From the IMG/VR virus record IMGVR_UViG_3300025383_000049, positions 1 to 39,104 of that record: DNA of 39,104 bases; one strand, 5' to 3'. The DNA is from a virus. This document shows, piece after piece, positions 14,781 through 22,103 of the stretch. Under the pieces are notes generated by a model. The model did no database searches. It saw only the letters and a program-made list of their open reading frames with translations, and was not told the origin of the DNA. Numbering within the stretch: position 1 is the first letter of the stretch; each line of letters begins with the position of its first letter. The position numbers were made by a program, and so were the translations under genes.

Positions 14781-17135
14781 TTACTTTTCAATTGCGTGTA
14801 GTTTTCTTAATACGCTCATCATTGAATCATCAGCTACACTTGGTTTTACACTTGTGTGAGGTAATGTTGTTTGATCACGTTTTGGCTTATTCAAACCACC
14901 ACTGATTACTTTAGTCATGAAGTCCATATCTTGTGTGAATTGAGCATCTGTACCTTTGCCTGTTCTGTCTGAACCTGCTTGGTTAGCCCATTCATCTAAT
15001 TTTTCAGATTCGTCTGTTTCTTCTTCGTCTTTGGCTTCTTCTAAATCTTCTTCTTTAGCTTCTTCTAATTCTTCTTCATTAGTTGCGCCACCTGATTTAC
15101 TAGCTACCATGTTTTGAGCAGCATTACCTAATGTAGCGTTCATGGCATTGTCTTTACCACTGTCTGGAGGATTTTGAGATTGATCTTCTTCCATACCATC
15201 TTCAGCAACTTGATATGTCATTTGATCTTCAGTTTCTACTTCATCCATTCTGCCTGAACAAGCACATTCCATCATGCCACATTCATTGCAACCTTCTTCG
15301 TGTTCATGGTCATGTTTTTCATCTTCGTAATCACCATGATCAGTGCTATGACCTGTCATTTTTTTAATTAACGACATCATACCGTCATGATCATCAACTA
15401 CGTCAATTTTAGGAGCATTCATTGCTTTGACAACTTCAACTTCTTTTTCACCGTCTGCACTAGGTCCGTCATGACTAAACATGCCTAAACCCGCTTGCTT
15501 TACAATGCTCATTAATTCGTCAGCAGCTTGATCTGTAGCAGTTACAGTTACTGATTTAGGTTGACCTTCTTGATCACTCATTGCTACACTTAAACCTTCA
15601 TTAATTTCAGTGTATTCAGTTAATAAATTGTTTAATTGTGCATCCCATGATTCAAAAACGCTCATATCTGTTTCTAAAACATCTTTATCTTTGAATGTTT
15701 GACCAAATGCCTTAAATGTATCACCTGGTGTTGTTTGTGCTTTATGCTTCATCCATGATGTTTTATCCATCTCATCTACTGGCATTGTTTCTTCAAGTTC
15801 AGGTGTATGTGCACCAAAGCTTGCCATGTCATCTACTGTTGATGATGTTTCATCCATTACTCCATGATTTAAACCATGAATTGGACTCATTGTGCCATAA
15901 CATTCATCAAGACCTTGTTTGTAACCTTCGTGGTACATTCTATGTTCTTGTGAACCTTCTTCAAAAGGACAATTATAACCATGTTTAGCTAAAGCATGGG
16001 CTCTACCAAAGTGGTGTGCTGCCTTCATTTTGTTTTCATGGCTTTCTTTTAATTTCTTTTTCTTTGCTTTTTTCTTTTCATCGTACTCAATGTCTTTGGT
16101 AACTTTCTTTCCAGCTTTTTCAGCTTTCTTGTCGTCCTTACCTTTATGTTTCATATCGTACTCTAAATCTTTAGTTACTTTTTTACCAGCTTTTTCGGCT
16201 TTATTATCAGCCTTTGTGCGGCTTTCAAGTGTTGTTGTGCTTCTTCCCATACCTAATCCACCTCTACTTGTGCCGTCTACTCCGGCTTGTTGTAATGTTT
16301 CTGCTTCTTCGATACCCTTTTTTGTAAAGAGTGACTTAACTTTTTGACCAAGACTTTTCTTTTCAGGTTCGTCTAAAGGATTTCTTGGGGCACTTCCTTT
16401 AGGTGCTTTTGGCATTTTATGTGTTTCTGGTTGTACAACTTTAACGCCGTTTGGCAATTTGTAATCTTCTAGTGTTGTTTGACTACGACCGGCGCCTAAT
16501 CCTGCACCGTCAACATCCATGCCACCGGTATGAGGAATGTCTGCTTCTTCAATACCTTCTTTATGTAATTTGCTTAATGTTTGTGCTAAACGTGCTTGTT
16601 TACCTAACTTGCCTGAATCATGTTTGTGTTTTGCTGCAAATGCTGCTGTTGACATACCTGCTTTTTTTGCTTTAGCACTAAATGCACCAGGATGTTTAAT
16701 TGCTTTTTGAATCCATTTATCTTCATCCATTGATTCTTCAGATACAGGTTGTGTTGTTGAAGCATTAGCAGGTTGAGTTGTACTCTGTTGCTGTTGCTGT
16801 TGAGGAGTTACAACTGTAATCTTTTTATCTTGTGATAATTGTTTGATTGCCGGACCTAAAGTTTTTTGTAATTTAGGATCATTAATAGTTACTACACCTG
16901 CACTTGCTGGTTTATTGCTACCTTGTTGCTGTACAGGAACAGGAATTGGAGCATCTTCTGATAATCTTTGTTTTTTAATTTGATGAAAAACATCTTTAAG
17001 AGATAATCTACTAGCAGGTGCTACATCGACTGATTCTTTAAGAACTTTTTTACCTGCTTTAGGTGTTGTGTTGGTTTCCTTGATAGGCTTATTTTGCACT
17101 TCAGAAAACTTTTCTAACATTTTTTTCATATCCAT
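14781..17135 (-). CDS. Large charged mosaic protein with RMF-like and Cys-cluster segments
   Basis: A 784-aa Lys/Glu-rich protein of unknown function. In order: a basic, Gln/Pro-rich N-terminus; a KHPGAFSAKAKKAGMSTAAF helix motif (about 144-163) of a type seen in other phage proteins; two related segments, GLGAGRSQTTLE and GLGMGRSTTTLE; a duplicated KAEKAGKKVTKD block; a segment HFGRAHALAKHGYNCPF ... MYHEGYKQGLDECYG (about 372-413) that resembles ribosome modulation factor; a His/Glu-rich cysteine cluster GCNECGMMECAC (about 609-620); and a strongly acidic C-terminal region rich in EEE. It could be an internal head or scaffold-like protein judging from its position beside packaging genes, but this is unproven. 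An AAAGGA ribosome site precedes the ATG. Confidence 0.75.
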   Translation of the reverse strand: MDMKKMLEKFSEVQNKPIKETNTTPKAGKKVLKESVDVAPASRLSLKDVFHQIKKQRLSEDAPIPVPVQQQGSNKPASAGVVTINDPKLQKTLGPAIKQLSQDKKITVVTPQQQQQQSTTQPANASTTQPVSEESMDEDKWIQKAIKHPGAFSAKAKKAGMSTAAFAAKHKHDSGKLGKQARLAQTLSKLHKEGIEEADIPHTGGMDVDGAGLGAGRSQTTLEDYKLPNGVKVVQPETHKMPKAPKGSAPRNPLDEPEKKSLGQKVKSLFTKKGIEEAETLQQAGVDGTSRGGLGMGRSTTTLESRTKADNKAEKAGKKVTKDLEYDMKHKGKDDKKAEKAGKKVTKDIEYDEKKKAKKKKLKESHENKMKAAHHFGRAHALAKHGYNCPFEEGSQEHRMYHEGYKQGLDECYGTMSPIHGLNHGVMDETSSTVDDMASFGAHTPELEETMPVDEMDKTSWMKHKAQTTPGDTFKAFGQTFKDKDVLETDMSVFESWDAQLNNLLTEYTEINEGLSVAMSDQEGQPKSVTVTATDQAADELMSIVKQAGLGMFSHDGPSADGEKEVEVVKAMNAPKIDVVDDHDGMMSLIKKMTGHSTDHGDYEDEKHDHEHEEGCNECGMMECACSGRMDEVETEDQMTYQVAEDGMEEDQSQNPPDSGKDNAMNATLGNAAQNMVASKSGGATNEEELEEAKEEDLEEAKDEEETDESEKLDEWANQAGSDRTGKGTDAQFTQDMDFMTKVISGGLNKPKRDQTTLPHTSVKPSVADDSMMSVLRKLHAIEK

Positions 17136-17147
17136 TTTAATAATCCT

Positions 17148-17774
17148 TTATGCTCTTGATCTTGTGCCAATTGGCGGTTTAGCTGGTCTAGTAATTTTTG
17201 ACATTGGGCTTTGATCACCTAATTTTTTGTCATCCAAATATGGCTTGAATGGATCAAACGCATCCTTAGTTTCTTTTGCTGCGTAAGGCATGTTAATTTT
17301 ATCATCCTTAGCCTGATCTTTAATGCTGTTCAAATATGAACCTGCATATTCTTTACTTGCTTTTTTGCCGTTGTCTTCCATTTCTTCGTGTGTAAGAACT
17401 GGACTATGTTTCATTTGATTAGCGTATAATTCTGACTCATGGTCAACGCTATCATCATATTTTGTATCTATAACACGTACCATGTTCAAGTTATGACCTA
17501 ATAATTGTGCCATTTGCTGAATCATTGGTTCGTTTGCAGGATAACGAAATTTAGCTTTAATAATACATACACGTTGATTTTCTAAATCAGGGAAACCATA
17601 TGGAGACTTTTGTATTGGTGTGTAAGTTGGTTTGCTAATTTCTTTAGGATCAAACTTGCTAGTAAGATTATATGTGAATAATTCTAGGAAGTTATCGGTA
17701 ACGTCCCCTGCGATTTTTATAGTGTAATCATAGGTATGTACACTTTCTGCTATATAATGTTTTAAACTTTTCAT
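17148..17774 (-). CDS. Conserved phage protein of unknown function
   Basis: A 208-aa protein beginning MKSLKHYIAESVHTYDYTIK. The first about 110 residues look like an alpha/beta domain (IKIAGDVTDNFLELF; SPYGFPDLENQRVCIIKAKF), followed by a hydrophilic, probably disordered tail rich in Lys, Asp and Pro. Similar N-termini occur in conserved hypotheticals of environmental T4-like phages; I know no function. It lies between the small terminase and the 784-aa protein, in the packaging/structural block. A GATAAATA box and an AGGG ribosome site precede it. Confidence 0.7.
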   Translation of the reverse strand: MKSLKHYIAESVHTYDYTIKIAGDVTDNFLELFTYNLTSKFDPKEISKPTYTPIQKSPYGFPDLENQRVCIIKAKFRYPANEPMIQQMAQLLGHNLNMVRVIDTKYDDSVDHESELYANQMKHSPVLTHEEMEDNGKKASKEYAGSYLNSIKDQAKDDKINMPYAAKETKDAFDPFKPYLDDKKLGDQSPMSKITRPAKPPIGTRSRA

Positions 17775-17792
17775 ATTGGATTCCCTATACTA

Positions 17793-17800
17793 TATTTATC
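17793..17800 (-). promoter_or_regulatory. T4-like late promoter box
   Basis: GATAAATA on minus, 18 nt before the ATG at 17774, overlapping the stop of the small terminase gene. Confidence 0.55.
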
Positions 17801-18278
17801 ATTGATCCTGATTTTTATTATTCAGAATTTTAAGTAATTCATTGCGATCTAATTTCTTGCCTTCACCTACTGTGGTAATTTCAACTTCATCATTCTTAGC
17901 GGCAGCTTTTTGATCTAATGCTGCTTTTTTAAGCTGTAATTCAATGGTTTTAAGCTTTTTGTTGATTTTAGCTGTTTTAGCTGTGATAGCATGACCCAAT
18001 AAATTGCTAGCTACCCCAAATATTTCACTGCTGTATCTGCTATCAGTTTGCATACCCAAATCCATTAGGTCTTTGTAACTTGCTGTGGCAATATTAGCTA
18101 GTTCATCCATCTCTATGTCGGACATTTCTAAGCCCCGAACTTGAGGTAATGCTTGCTCAATTTTTTCTATATTAGTTAGGACCTCTGGGGTAATTTCTTG
18201 ACCAGGATCAAGAACGGGGGTTTCCGAGTTCTCAGATTGGGGTTCTAGGTTAAATAATTCTTCTAATTTTCGGTTCAT
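17799..18278 (-). CDS. 16: Small terminase subunit, gp16-like
   Basis: A 159-aa mainly helical protein. An acidic N-terminus (LFNLEPQSE ... DPGQEITPE) is followed by the characteristic helical core (SYKDLMDLGMQTDSRYSSEI, FGVASNLLGHAITAKTAKIN) and a coiled-coil KKLKTIELQLKKAALDQKAA, then a short basic tail. T4 gp16 shows the same order, with its core helix [20 protein letters not shown] corresponding closely. It would recognise concatemer DNA and activate the large terminase gp17, which is not in this window. It starts 7 bases after the sulfotransferase-like gene. An AATAAATA box ends 4 nt before the ATG and no Shine-Dalgarno is visible. Confidence 0.78.
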   Translation of the reverse strand: MNRKLEELFNLEPQSENSETPVLDPGQEITPEVLTNIEKIEQALPQVRGLEMSDIEMDELANIATASYKDLMDLGMQTDSRYSSEIFGVASNLLGHAITAKTAKINKKLKTIELQLKKAALDQKAAAKNDEVEITTVGEGKKLDRNELLKILNNKNQDQ

Positions 18279-18282
18279 AAAG

Positions 18283-18290
18283 TATTTATT
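18283..18290 (-). promoter_or_regulatory. Possible late promoter box at the gp16 start
   Basis: AATAAATA on minus, separated from the ATG at 18278 by CTTT. It overlaps the last codons and stop of the upstream gene, so chance occurrence in AT-rich DNA is possible. Confidence 0.4.
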
Positions 18291-19002
18291 GGTAAAATTG
18301 AACTTGGTTAATTAAATCATAATCGGGCTTATAAAAGTCTTTAACACGTGTAATATAATCAGGATTTTTGTCTATTATCTCCTGTAGTTGCGCTTTCATT
18401 TTGTTAATGTTTAATATCGAAGTTTCACCATGCGAATATTCTTTTATCTCCACATCATATGAAATAGAGAATGTATTTGACATATAATTAATAAATGATG
18501 TTTTAAAGTTAGGATCCTCAAGATTAAAAAATATACAACTATCTGTGTTTAGTGTGCTTAAATAATTAACCTGATAATCAGTATGTTCGTCTAATCTAAC
18601 ATCTGTAAATATTTTGTTTATAGTAACAGGATTGTCTATTGTAGCGCCAGGAAATTTTCTATGAAACATTTCTATTATACCAGATATCCATCTTTTATAC
18701 GGGTCTCTTAATATAACTATAAACTTATAATTTGATTGCCCCTGTTTAATAAAATTATAATTGCTATAGCGAAATCCTACATCATCTACTGGTCCCCAAA
18801 ACTTTTGATCATTGGGCACATCTATTACAGCAGAGAAATTTTTACTATGCAACCATTGTAATATCCACCTTGATGCATTTTTTGGAATTGCTACATATGC
18901 GTAATTCAATGAGTTATGTGTTAAACACCCGCCCCAATCATGATTATCTTTTAACCAAGTATATTTTTTATATATAGGAGTATCAACAGATTGTATTATC
19001 AT
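18286..19002 (-). CDS. Sulfotransferase-like enzyme
   Basis: A 238-aa protein with the two PAPS-binding signatures of sulfotransferases: the 5'-phosphosulfate loop AIPKNASRW (residues 38-46, with catalytic-type Lys41) and the 3'-phosphate motif VILRDPYKRWISG (96-108, Arg99 and Ser107). Downstream HTDYQVNYL and CIFFNLEDP fit the Sulfotransfer_2-type fold. The acceptor is unknown; a host or virion surface glycan is the usual guess. It overlaps the gp4 stop by 4 nt and sits directly before small terminase, an unexpected place for a metabolic gene. Upstream on minus is TATAAATC, close to a late promoter. Confidence 0.8.
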   Translation of the reverse strand: MIIQSVDTPIYKKYTWLKDNHDWGGCLTHNSLNYAYVAIPKNASRWILQWLHSKNFSAVIDVPNDQKFWGPVDDVGFRYSNYNFIKQGQSNYKFIVILRDPYKRWISGIIEMFHRKFPGATIDNPVTINKIFTDVRLDEHTDYQVNYLSTLNTDSCIFFNLEDPNFKTSFINYMSNTFSISYDVEIKEYSHGETSILNINKMKAQLQEIIDKNPDYITRVKDFYKPDYDLINQVQFYQ

Positions 19003-19436
19003 TTACTTCTTGATTTATAAAACAAATCGTCTTCAGTTATAACACGAAAAACTAAACCCTGTTGTTTACAATATGCTTTTGCTGCTGCCCATTTAACATG
19101 ATTTAATGCTACTACTGCTCTGTTTCTAGCATTTGTAACTTTACTTTCGATAATACTTTGTTTTTTAGGTTTAATCTCTATTATTTCGGCTACTTGTTTA
19201 CCGCCAACTGTTTCATATAATACAAAAAAATCAGGCACATAAACTGTGCCTTTGCCTGTAAATGGATTACGATATGGAATTTTTATAGCTTCACTAGCCC
19301 ATTGAATAACTTTATCATGGCTATCGCAAAAAATCATAAAACTTAATTCCCAACCACTACGATAATAAGGCTTGTGATTACCTACGTATTTGTGTGGGTT
19401 TTTTGGAGTGAAAAAACTTTGAGCATATCTAGCCAT
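18999..19436 (-). CDS. 4: Head completion nuclease-like protein, gp4-type
   Basis: A 145-aa homologue of T4 gp4 (gp50/4), the head-completion protein that acts on packaged DNA ends before tail joining. The N-terminus FFTPKNPHKYVGNHKPYYRS and the segment WASEAIKIPYRNPFTGKGTV are characteristic. Nuclease-type residues are visible: E30 in SGWELSF, D69 in YVPDF, and E87-x-K89 in EIIEIKPKK, a PD-(D/E)xK arrangement. It follows the 126-aa gene by one base and overlaps the sulfotransferase start. Confidence 0.88.
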   Translation of the reverse strand: MARYAQSFFTPKNPHKYVGNHKPYYRSGWELSFMIFCDSHDKVIQWASEAIKIPYRNPFTGKGTVYVPDFFVLYETVGGKQVAEIIEIKPKKQSIIESKVTNARNRAVVALNHVKWAAAKAYCKQQGLVFRVITEDDLFYKSRSK

Positions 19437-19437
19437 T

Positions 19438-19818
19438 TTATTGTACTACGTTTCTAGCAGCGTTTTGATTTGGATGAGGAATAACACTTATTCCATACAA
19501 TGACACTTTTGATTTAAATGAATTTAAATAATAACAAATAAGACCTTGCATTTGTAACAAGCCTTGTTGTGCGGGTGTGCTACCTGAACTTATTGATTTT
19601 AACAAAGTAACAGCTGGTATATTAGTTTCTTGTGATATTAAAAAAATTAAGTATGTAAAATTTTGCGCAACTTGTGAAGATGTACAAACAGAATTAAAAT
19701 ATCCATTAACCATATCAAATTCAGAAAATGGTACTACTAATTGATTATTATAAAAATTATCAAATATTTGTACTGTTTGATCTAATGATAACGTACTATT
19801 ATTAACTGTTACTGCCAT
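19438..19818 (-). CDS. Unknown virion-cluster protein
   Basis: A 126-aa protein, helical in the centre (FTYLIFLISQETNIPAVTLL; LLQMQGLICYYLNSFKSKVS), with an N-terminal NNSTLSLDQTVQIFDNFYNN. The hydrophobic stretch is amphipathic rather than a clear membrane helix. I do not recognise it. Its place between the tube-fold protein and gp4 and a perfect TATAAATA late box suggest a virion-assembly role. Confidence 0.65.
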   Translation of the reverse strand: MAVTVNNSTLSLDQTVQIFDNFYNNQLVVPFSEFDMVNGYFNSVCTSSQVAQNFTYLIFLISQETNIPAVTLLKSISSGSTPAQQGLLQMQGLICYYLNSFKSKVSLYGISVIPHPNQNAARNVVQ

Positions 19819-19837
19819 AGTTATTTACCTGTATAAC

Positions 19838-19845
19838 TATTTATA
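19838..19845 (-). promoter_or_regulatory. Perfect T4-type late promoter box
   Basis: TATAAATA on minus, exactly the T4 late consensus, 19 nt before the ATG at 19818. This is the best anchor for reading the other NATAAATA boxes as late promoters. Confidence 0.75.
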
Positions 19846-19858
19846 CATCTATTTTTAG

Positions 19859-21334
19859 TTAAGGACCAAAGTCAGGAGTAGGAGGAGGAGCGTTAGTTAT
19901 TGAACTAAGATCGGCTGCAGGTAATATAGGATCTACACCAGTGACTTGTGTTCCAGCAGTTGAAGGTGCACCTGCTTGACTTGAACCAAATACAACTTGT
20001 GTTGGGCTAGGTCCTTGAACTTGACCTGTCAATGGATTTACATTAGCAAGTATATTTGGTGGATTAGCTGATAATGCTCCACCATTAGGTGCAATGCCAG
20101 GTGACGAAGCTAAACCAGCTGGTCCAGGACTTGTTGATGCTCCTGGTAGTGTAAACGGAGCATTTCTAGTTCCGTTGTTATTATTTGTGGCAGCATTTTG
20201 TACTTGACTGTTTATTGCTCCTGAATTTGCACCTGCTGACGATGGTTGATTTGGTGGAGGTGTTGTAGTTGATGCAGGCGGTGTTGAATTAGGTGACGGA
20301 TTAAGTATTGATGGTCTTCTTAATGATTGTACTTGACCCCCACTTGGTCCTGGAACAACACCGTTATTACTAATAACATAACCTTGTGTTGGAGTTCTAG
20401 TAATCGGACTTGGTGTAAGATCATATGAATCTGGCATGCCAAATCCAGTAACAATATTACTAGGTTGTGTACCGTCTAACGATCCTTCATTATAAACTAC
20501 TGTTTCATAATCTATATTCATAGTGTTTCTCATAACACCAGCACCATCATCATAACTATAAGTATCGTGTTGAAAATTTGTAATAATAGGATTAATTAAT
20601 GTGTATGCTAAAAAGTTATGTCTCATTAAACCAAATATTGTTATCTTTTTAAAGAAAGGAACTTTAGCAGATGAACTAGCTGATGGTACATTAGTTTCAC
20701 CTATATACCCCCAGTTGCTTGTATTAGGCAATGCACTGTTAGGAAGATATTGTGTTCTTAAATCATAATTATTCATTGTAGCTACAGTAGTGGCGCCGCC
20801 AGCCGGAGGAGCAAATTCTGCTTGTGCTGCTGTGCCTGTGTTACCACTAAATGCAACGCCTGGTAGAGAACCATCAGCATAATAATATGTATAATATGCA
20901 GCCCACATCTTGGCTATTGTATTATTCATATCATCGTGAAATGAAATGTTTACTGGATCATATTTTATTTTAGTTTGTACAATTCTTTTTCTATTATATT
21001 GATTTAATTGATGAGTGGCAATTGTATAACTAGGCAATTTAATATCTCTAACTAATATTCCAATCATATTTGTTTGATCAGGAGTATTAGGTGTGTATGC
21101 TTGTGGATTTATATCAAATGATACGTGAAATAAGAATTTTTGTTTAGGCGCATTAGCAAATGAATTGCTATTAAATATTTTGTCAGCGTGACCAAAATCT
21201 GCTAATACTTCTTTAAGAGTATTGATGCCTAATGCAGATGCAAGACCATTGGCGCCTACTAACCCTATTACACTAGATAATAGAGAAGGGCTTGAAGCTG
21301 CCTCTAATGACTGACCATTATATCCTAGTGCCAT
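19859..21334 (-). CDS. Tube-fold baseplate/tail protein, gp54/gp48-like
   Basis: A 491-aa protein. After a hydrophobic N-terminal region (SLLSSVIGLVGANGLASALG) comes a tail-tube-like domain: KQKFLFHVSFDINPQAY, RDIKLPSYTIATHQLNQYNR and YDPVNISFHDDMNNTIAKMW, with a returning strand region near 225-275. T4 gp54 and gp48, the tube initiators, share the pattern of a tube fold with ISFRMD at the matching strand. The last about 170 residues are Pro/Ala/Asn/Gly-rich and disordered-looking. Being next to gp19 supports a tube or baseplate role; the precise gp number is uncertain. A hairpin covers the region just before its ATG. Confidence 0.55.
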   Translation of the reverse strand: MALGYNGQSLEAASSPSLLSSVIGLVGANGLASALGINTLKEVLADFGHADKIFNSNSFANAPKQKFLFHVSFDINPQAYTPNTPDQTNMIGILVRDIKLPSYTIATHQLNQYNRKRIVQTKIKYDPVNISFHDDMNNTIAKMWAAYYTYYYADGSLPGVAFSGNTGTAAQAEFAPPAGGATTVATMNNYDLRTQYLPNSALPNTSNWGYIGETNVPSASSSAKVPFFKKITIFGLMRHNFLAYTLINPIITNFQHDTYSYDDGAGVMRNTMNIDYETVVYNEGSLDGTQPSNIVTGFGMPDSYDLTPSPITRTPTQGYVISNNGVVPGPSGGQVQSLRRPSILNPSPNSTPPASTTTPPPNQPSSAGANSGAINSQVQNAATNNNNGTRNAPFTLPGASTSPGPAGLASSPGIAPNGGALSANPPNILANVNPLTGQVQGPSPTQVVFGSSQAGAPSTAGTQVTGVDPILPAADLSSITNAPPPTPDFGP

Positions 21335-21342
21335 GTTTTTAT

Positions 21343-21373
21343 AATCCTATTCACGATTGGCGTGAATAGGATT
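21343..21373 (-). promoter_or_regulatory. Hairpin masking the ribosome site of the tube-fold gene
   Basis: A perfect 13-bp stem (AATCCTATTCACG / CGTGAATAGGATT, loop of 5) lies between gp19 and the next gene. On minus it is not followed by a U-tract, but its 3' arm contains AGGA, the only ribosome-site candidate before the ATG at 21334. Confidence 0.65.
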
Positions 21374-21382
21374 TGTATTTTA

Positions 21383-22036
21383 TTAACGGCCAGAAGTACC
21401 GATACCTGTAGCTGAATCCTGAGCGATTGCAGAATTTCTAGCAACAGCTGGATTACCCAATCCTTGAAGCGAACCATTGAGCAATTGAACTGCGTTGTCA
21501 TAACGCATAGCTAATTGAATTGTTACTGCTTCACTTGTAGCATAGTTTAATGTTTGGTAGTTAGCTGATTTTAAGAAGCAACCATACAATTGCCATTCTT
21601 CTAATACTACTGGAGCATATGCACCGTTACCACCGTCTAAGATTTGAATGTTTGTTTCAAACTTGTAATCTTGACCTGCTGCTGCTGACGCTTGTTCTAC
21701 AAAGTTCATTTGTTTTTGTAGTTGATCGCCAATTGCTTGACCTACAGTACCTGATGCGTCATCACGAATTGTCATGGTCAATTCTTGCCATGTGTGTTTA
21801 CCAGCAAGATAGATGCGTGAGTTATACACGTTTAATGTAATTTCGTCAAACGATAAGTTTGGACGCTGACATTCCATTACTTGTTTTGTTAATGATAAAC
21901 CGTCATTGCCTAAACCAAGATTGATAAAGTTTACTCTAAATCTAAACTGAAGTTTAGGCATTAACAAGCCTTGGTTTCCGCCTGAGTTGTCTCCTGCGAC
22001 TGTCATGTTGAACAATGATTGTGAGGCAATTGCCAT
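21383..22036 (-). CDS. 19: Tail tube protein, gp19-like
   Basis: A 217-aa T4 gp19-type tail tube protein, which polymerises into the inner tube through which DNA passes. Typical strands are visible: LQFRFRVNFINLGLG, MECQRPNLSFDEITLNVYNS, HTWQELTMTIRDDASG and VLEEWQLYGCFLKSANYQTL, then TSEAVTIQLAMRYDNAVQ at the end of the fold. Length is somewhat greater than T4 gp19 (163 aa), mostly from terminal extensions. It lies directly downstream of the sheath gene as in T4, with an AGGAG ribosome site. Confidence 0.88.
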   Translation of the reverse strand: MAIASQSLFNMTVAGDNSGGNQGLLMPKLQFRFRVNFINLGLGNDGLSLTKQVMECQRPNLSFDEITLNVYNSRIYLAGKHTWQELTMTIRDDASGTVGQAIGDQLQKQMNFVEQASAAAGQDYKFETNIQILDGGNGAYAPVVLEEWQLYGCFLKSANYQTLNYATSEAVTIQLAMRYDNAVQLLNGSLQGLGNPAVARNSAIAQDSATGIGTSGR

Positions 22037-22057
22037 ATTAATTCTCCTAATATACTA

Positions 22058-22065
22058 TATTTAGT
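22058..22065 (-). promoter_or_regulatory. Possible late promoter box for gp19
   Basis: ACTAAATA on minus, 21 nt before the gp19 ATG, abutting the hairpin that follows gp18. It would restart transcription after the hairpin. Confidence 0.45.
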
Positions 22066-22094
22066 CTAGACACCACTGTTCATAGTGTCTAGAC
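22064..22094 (-). terminator. Strong hairpin between gp18 and gp19
   Basis: A perfect 10-bp inverted repeat GTCTAGACAC / GTGTCTAGAC with an 11-nt loop. No U-tract follows on minus (TAAATA does), while TTTT follows on plus. It may attenuate, process or stabilise mRNA between sheath and tube. Confidence 0.6.
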
Positions 22095-22103
22095 TTTTAT
22101 CTC

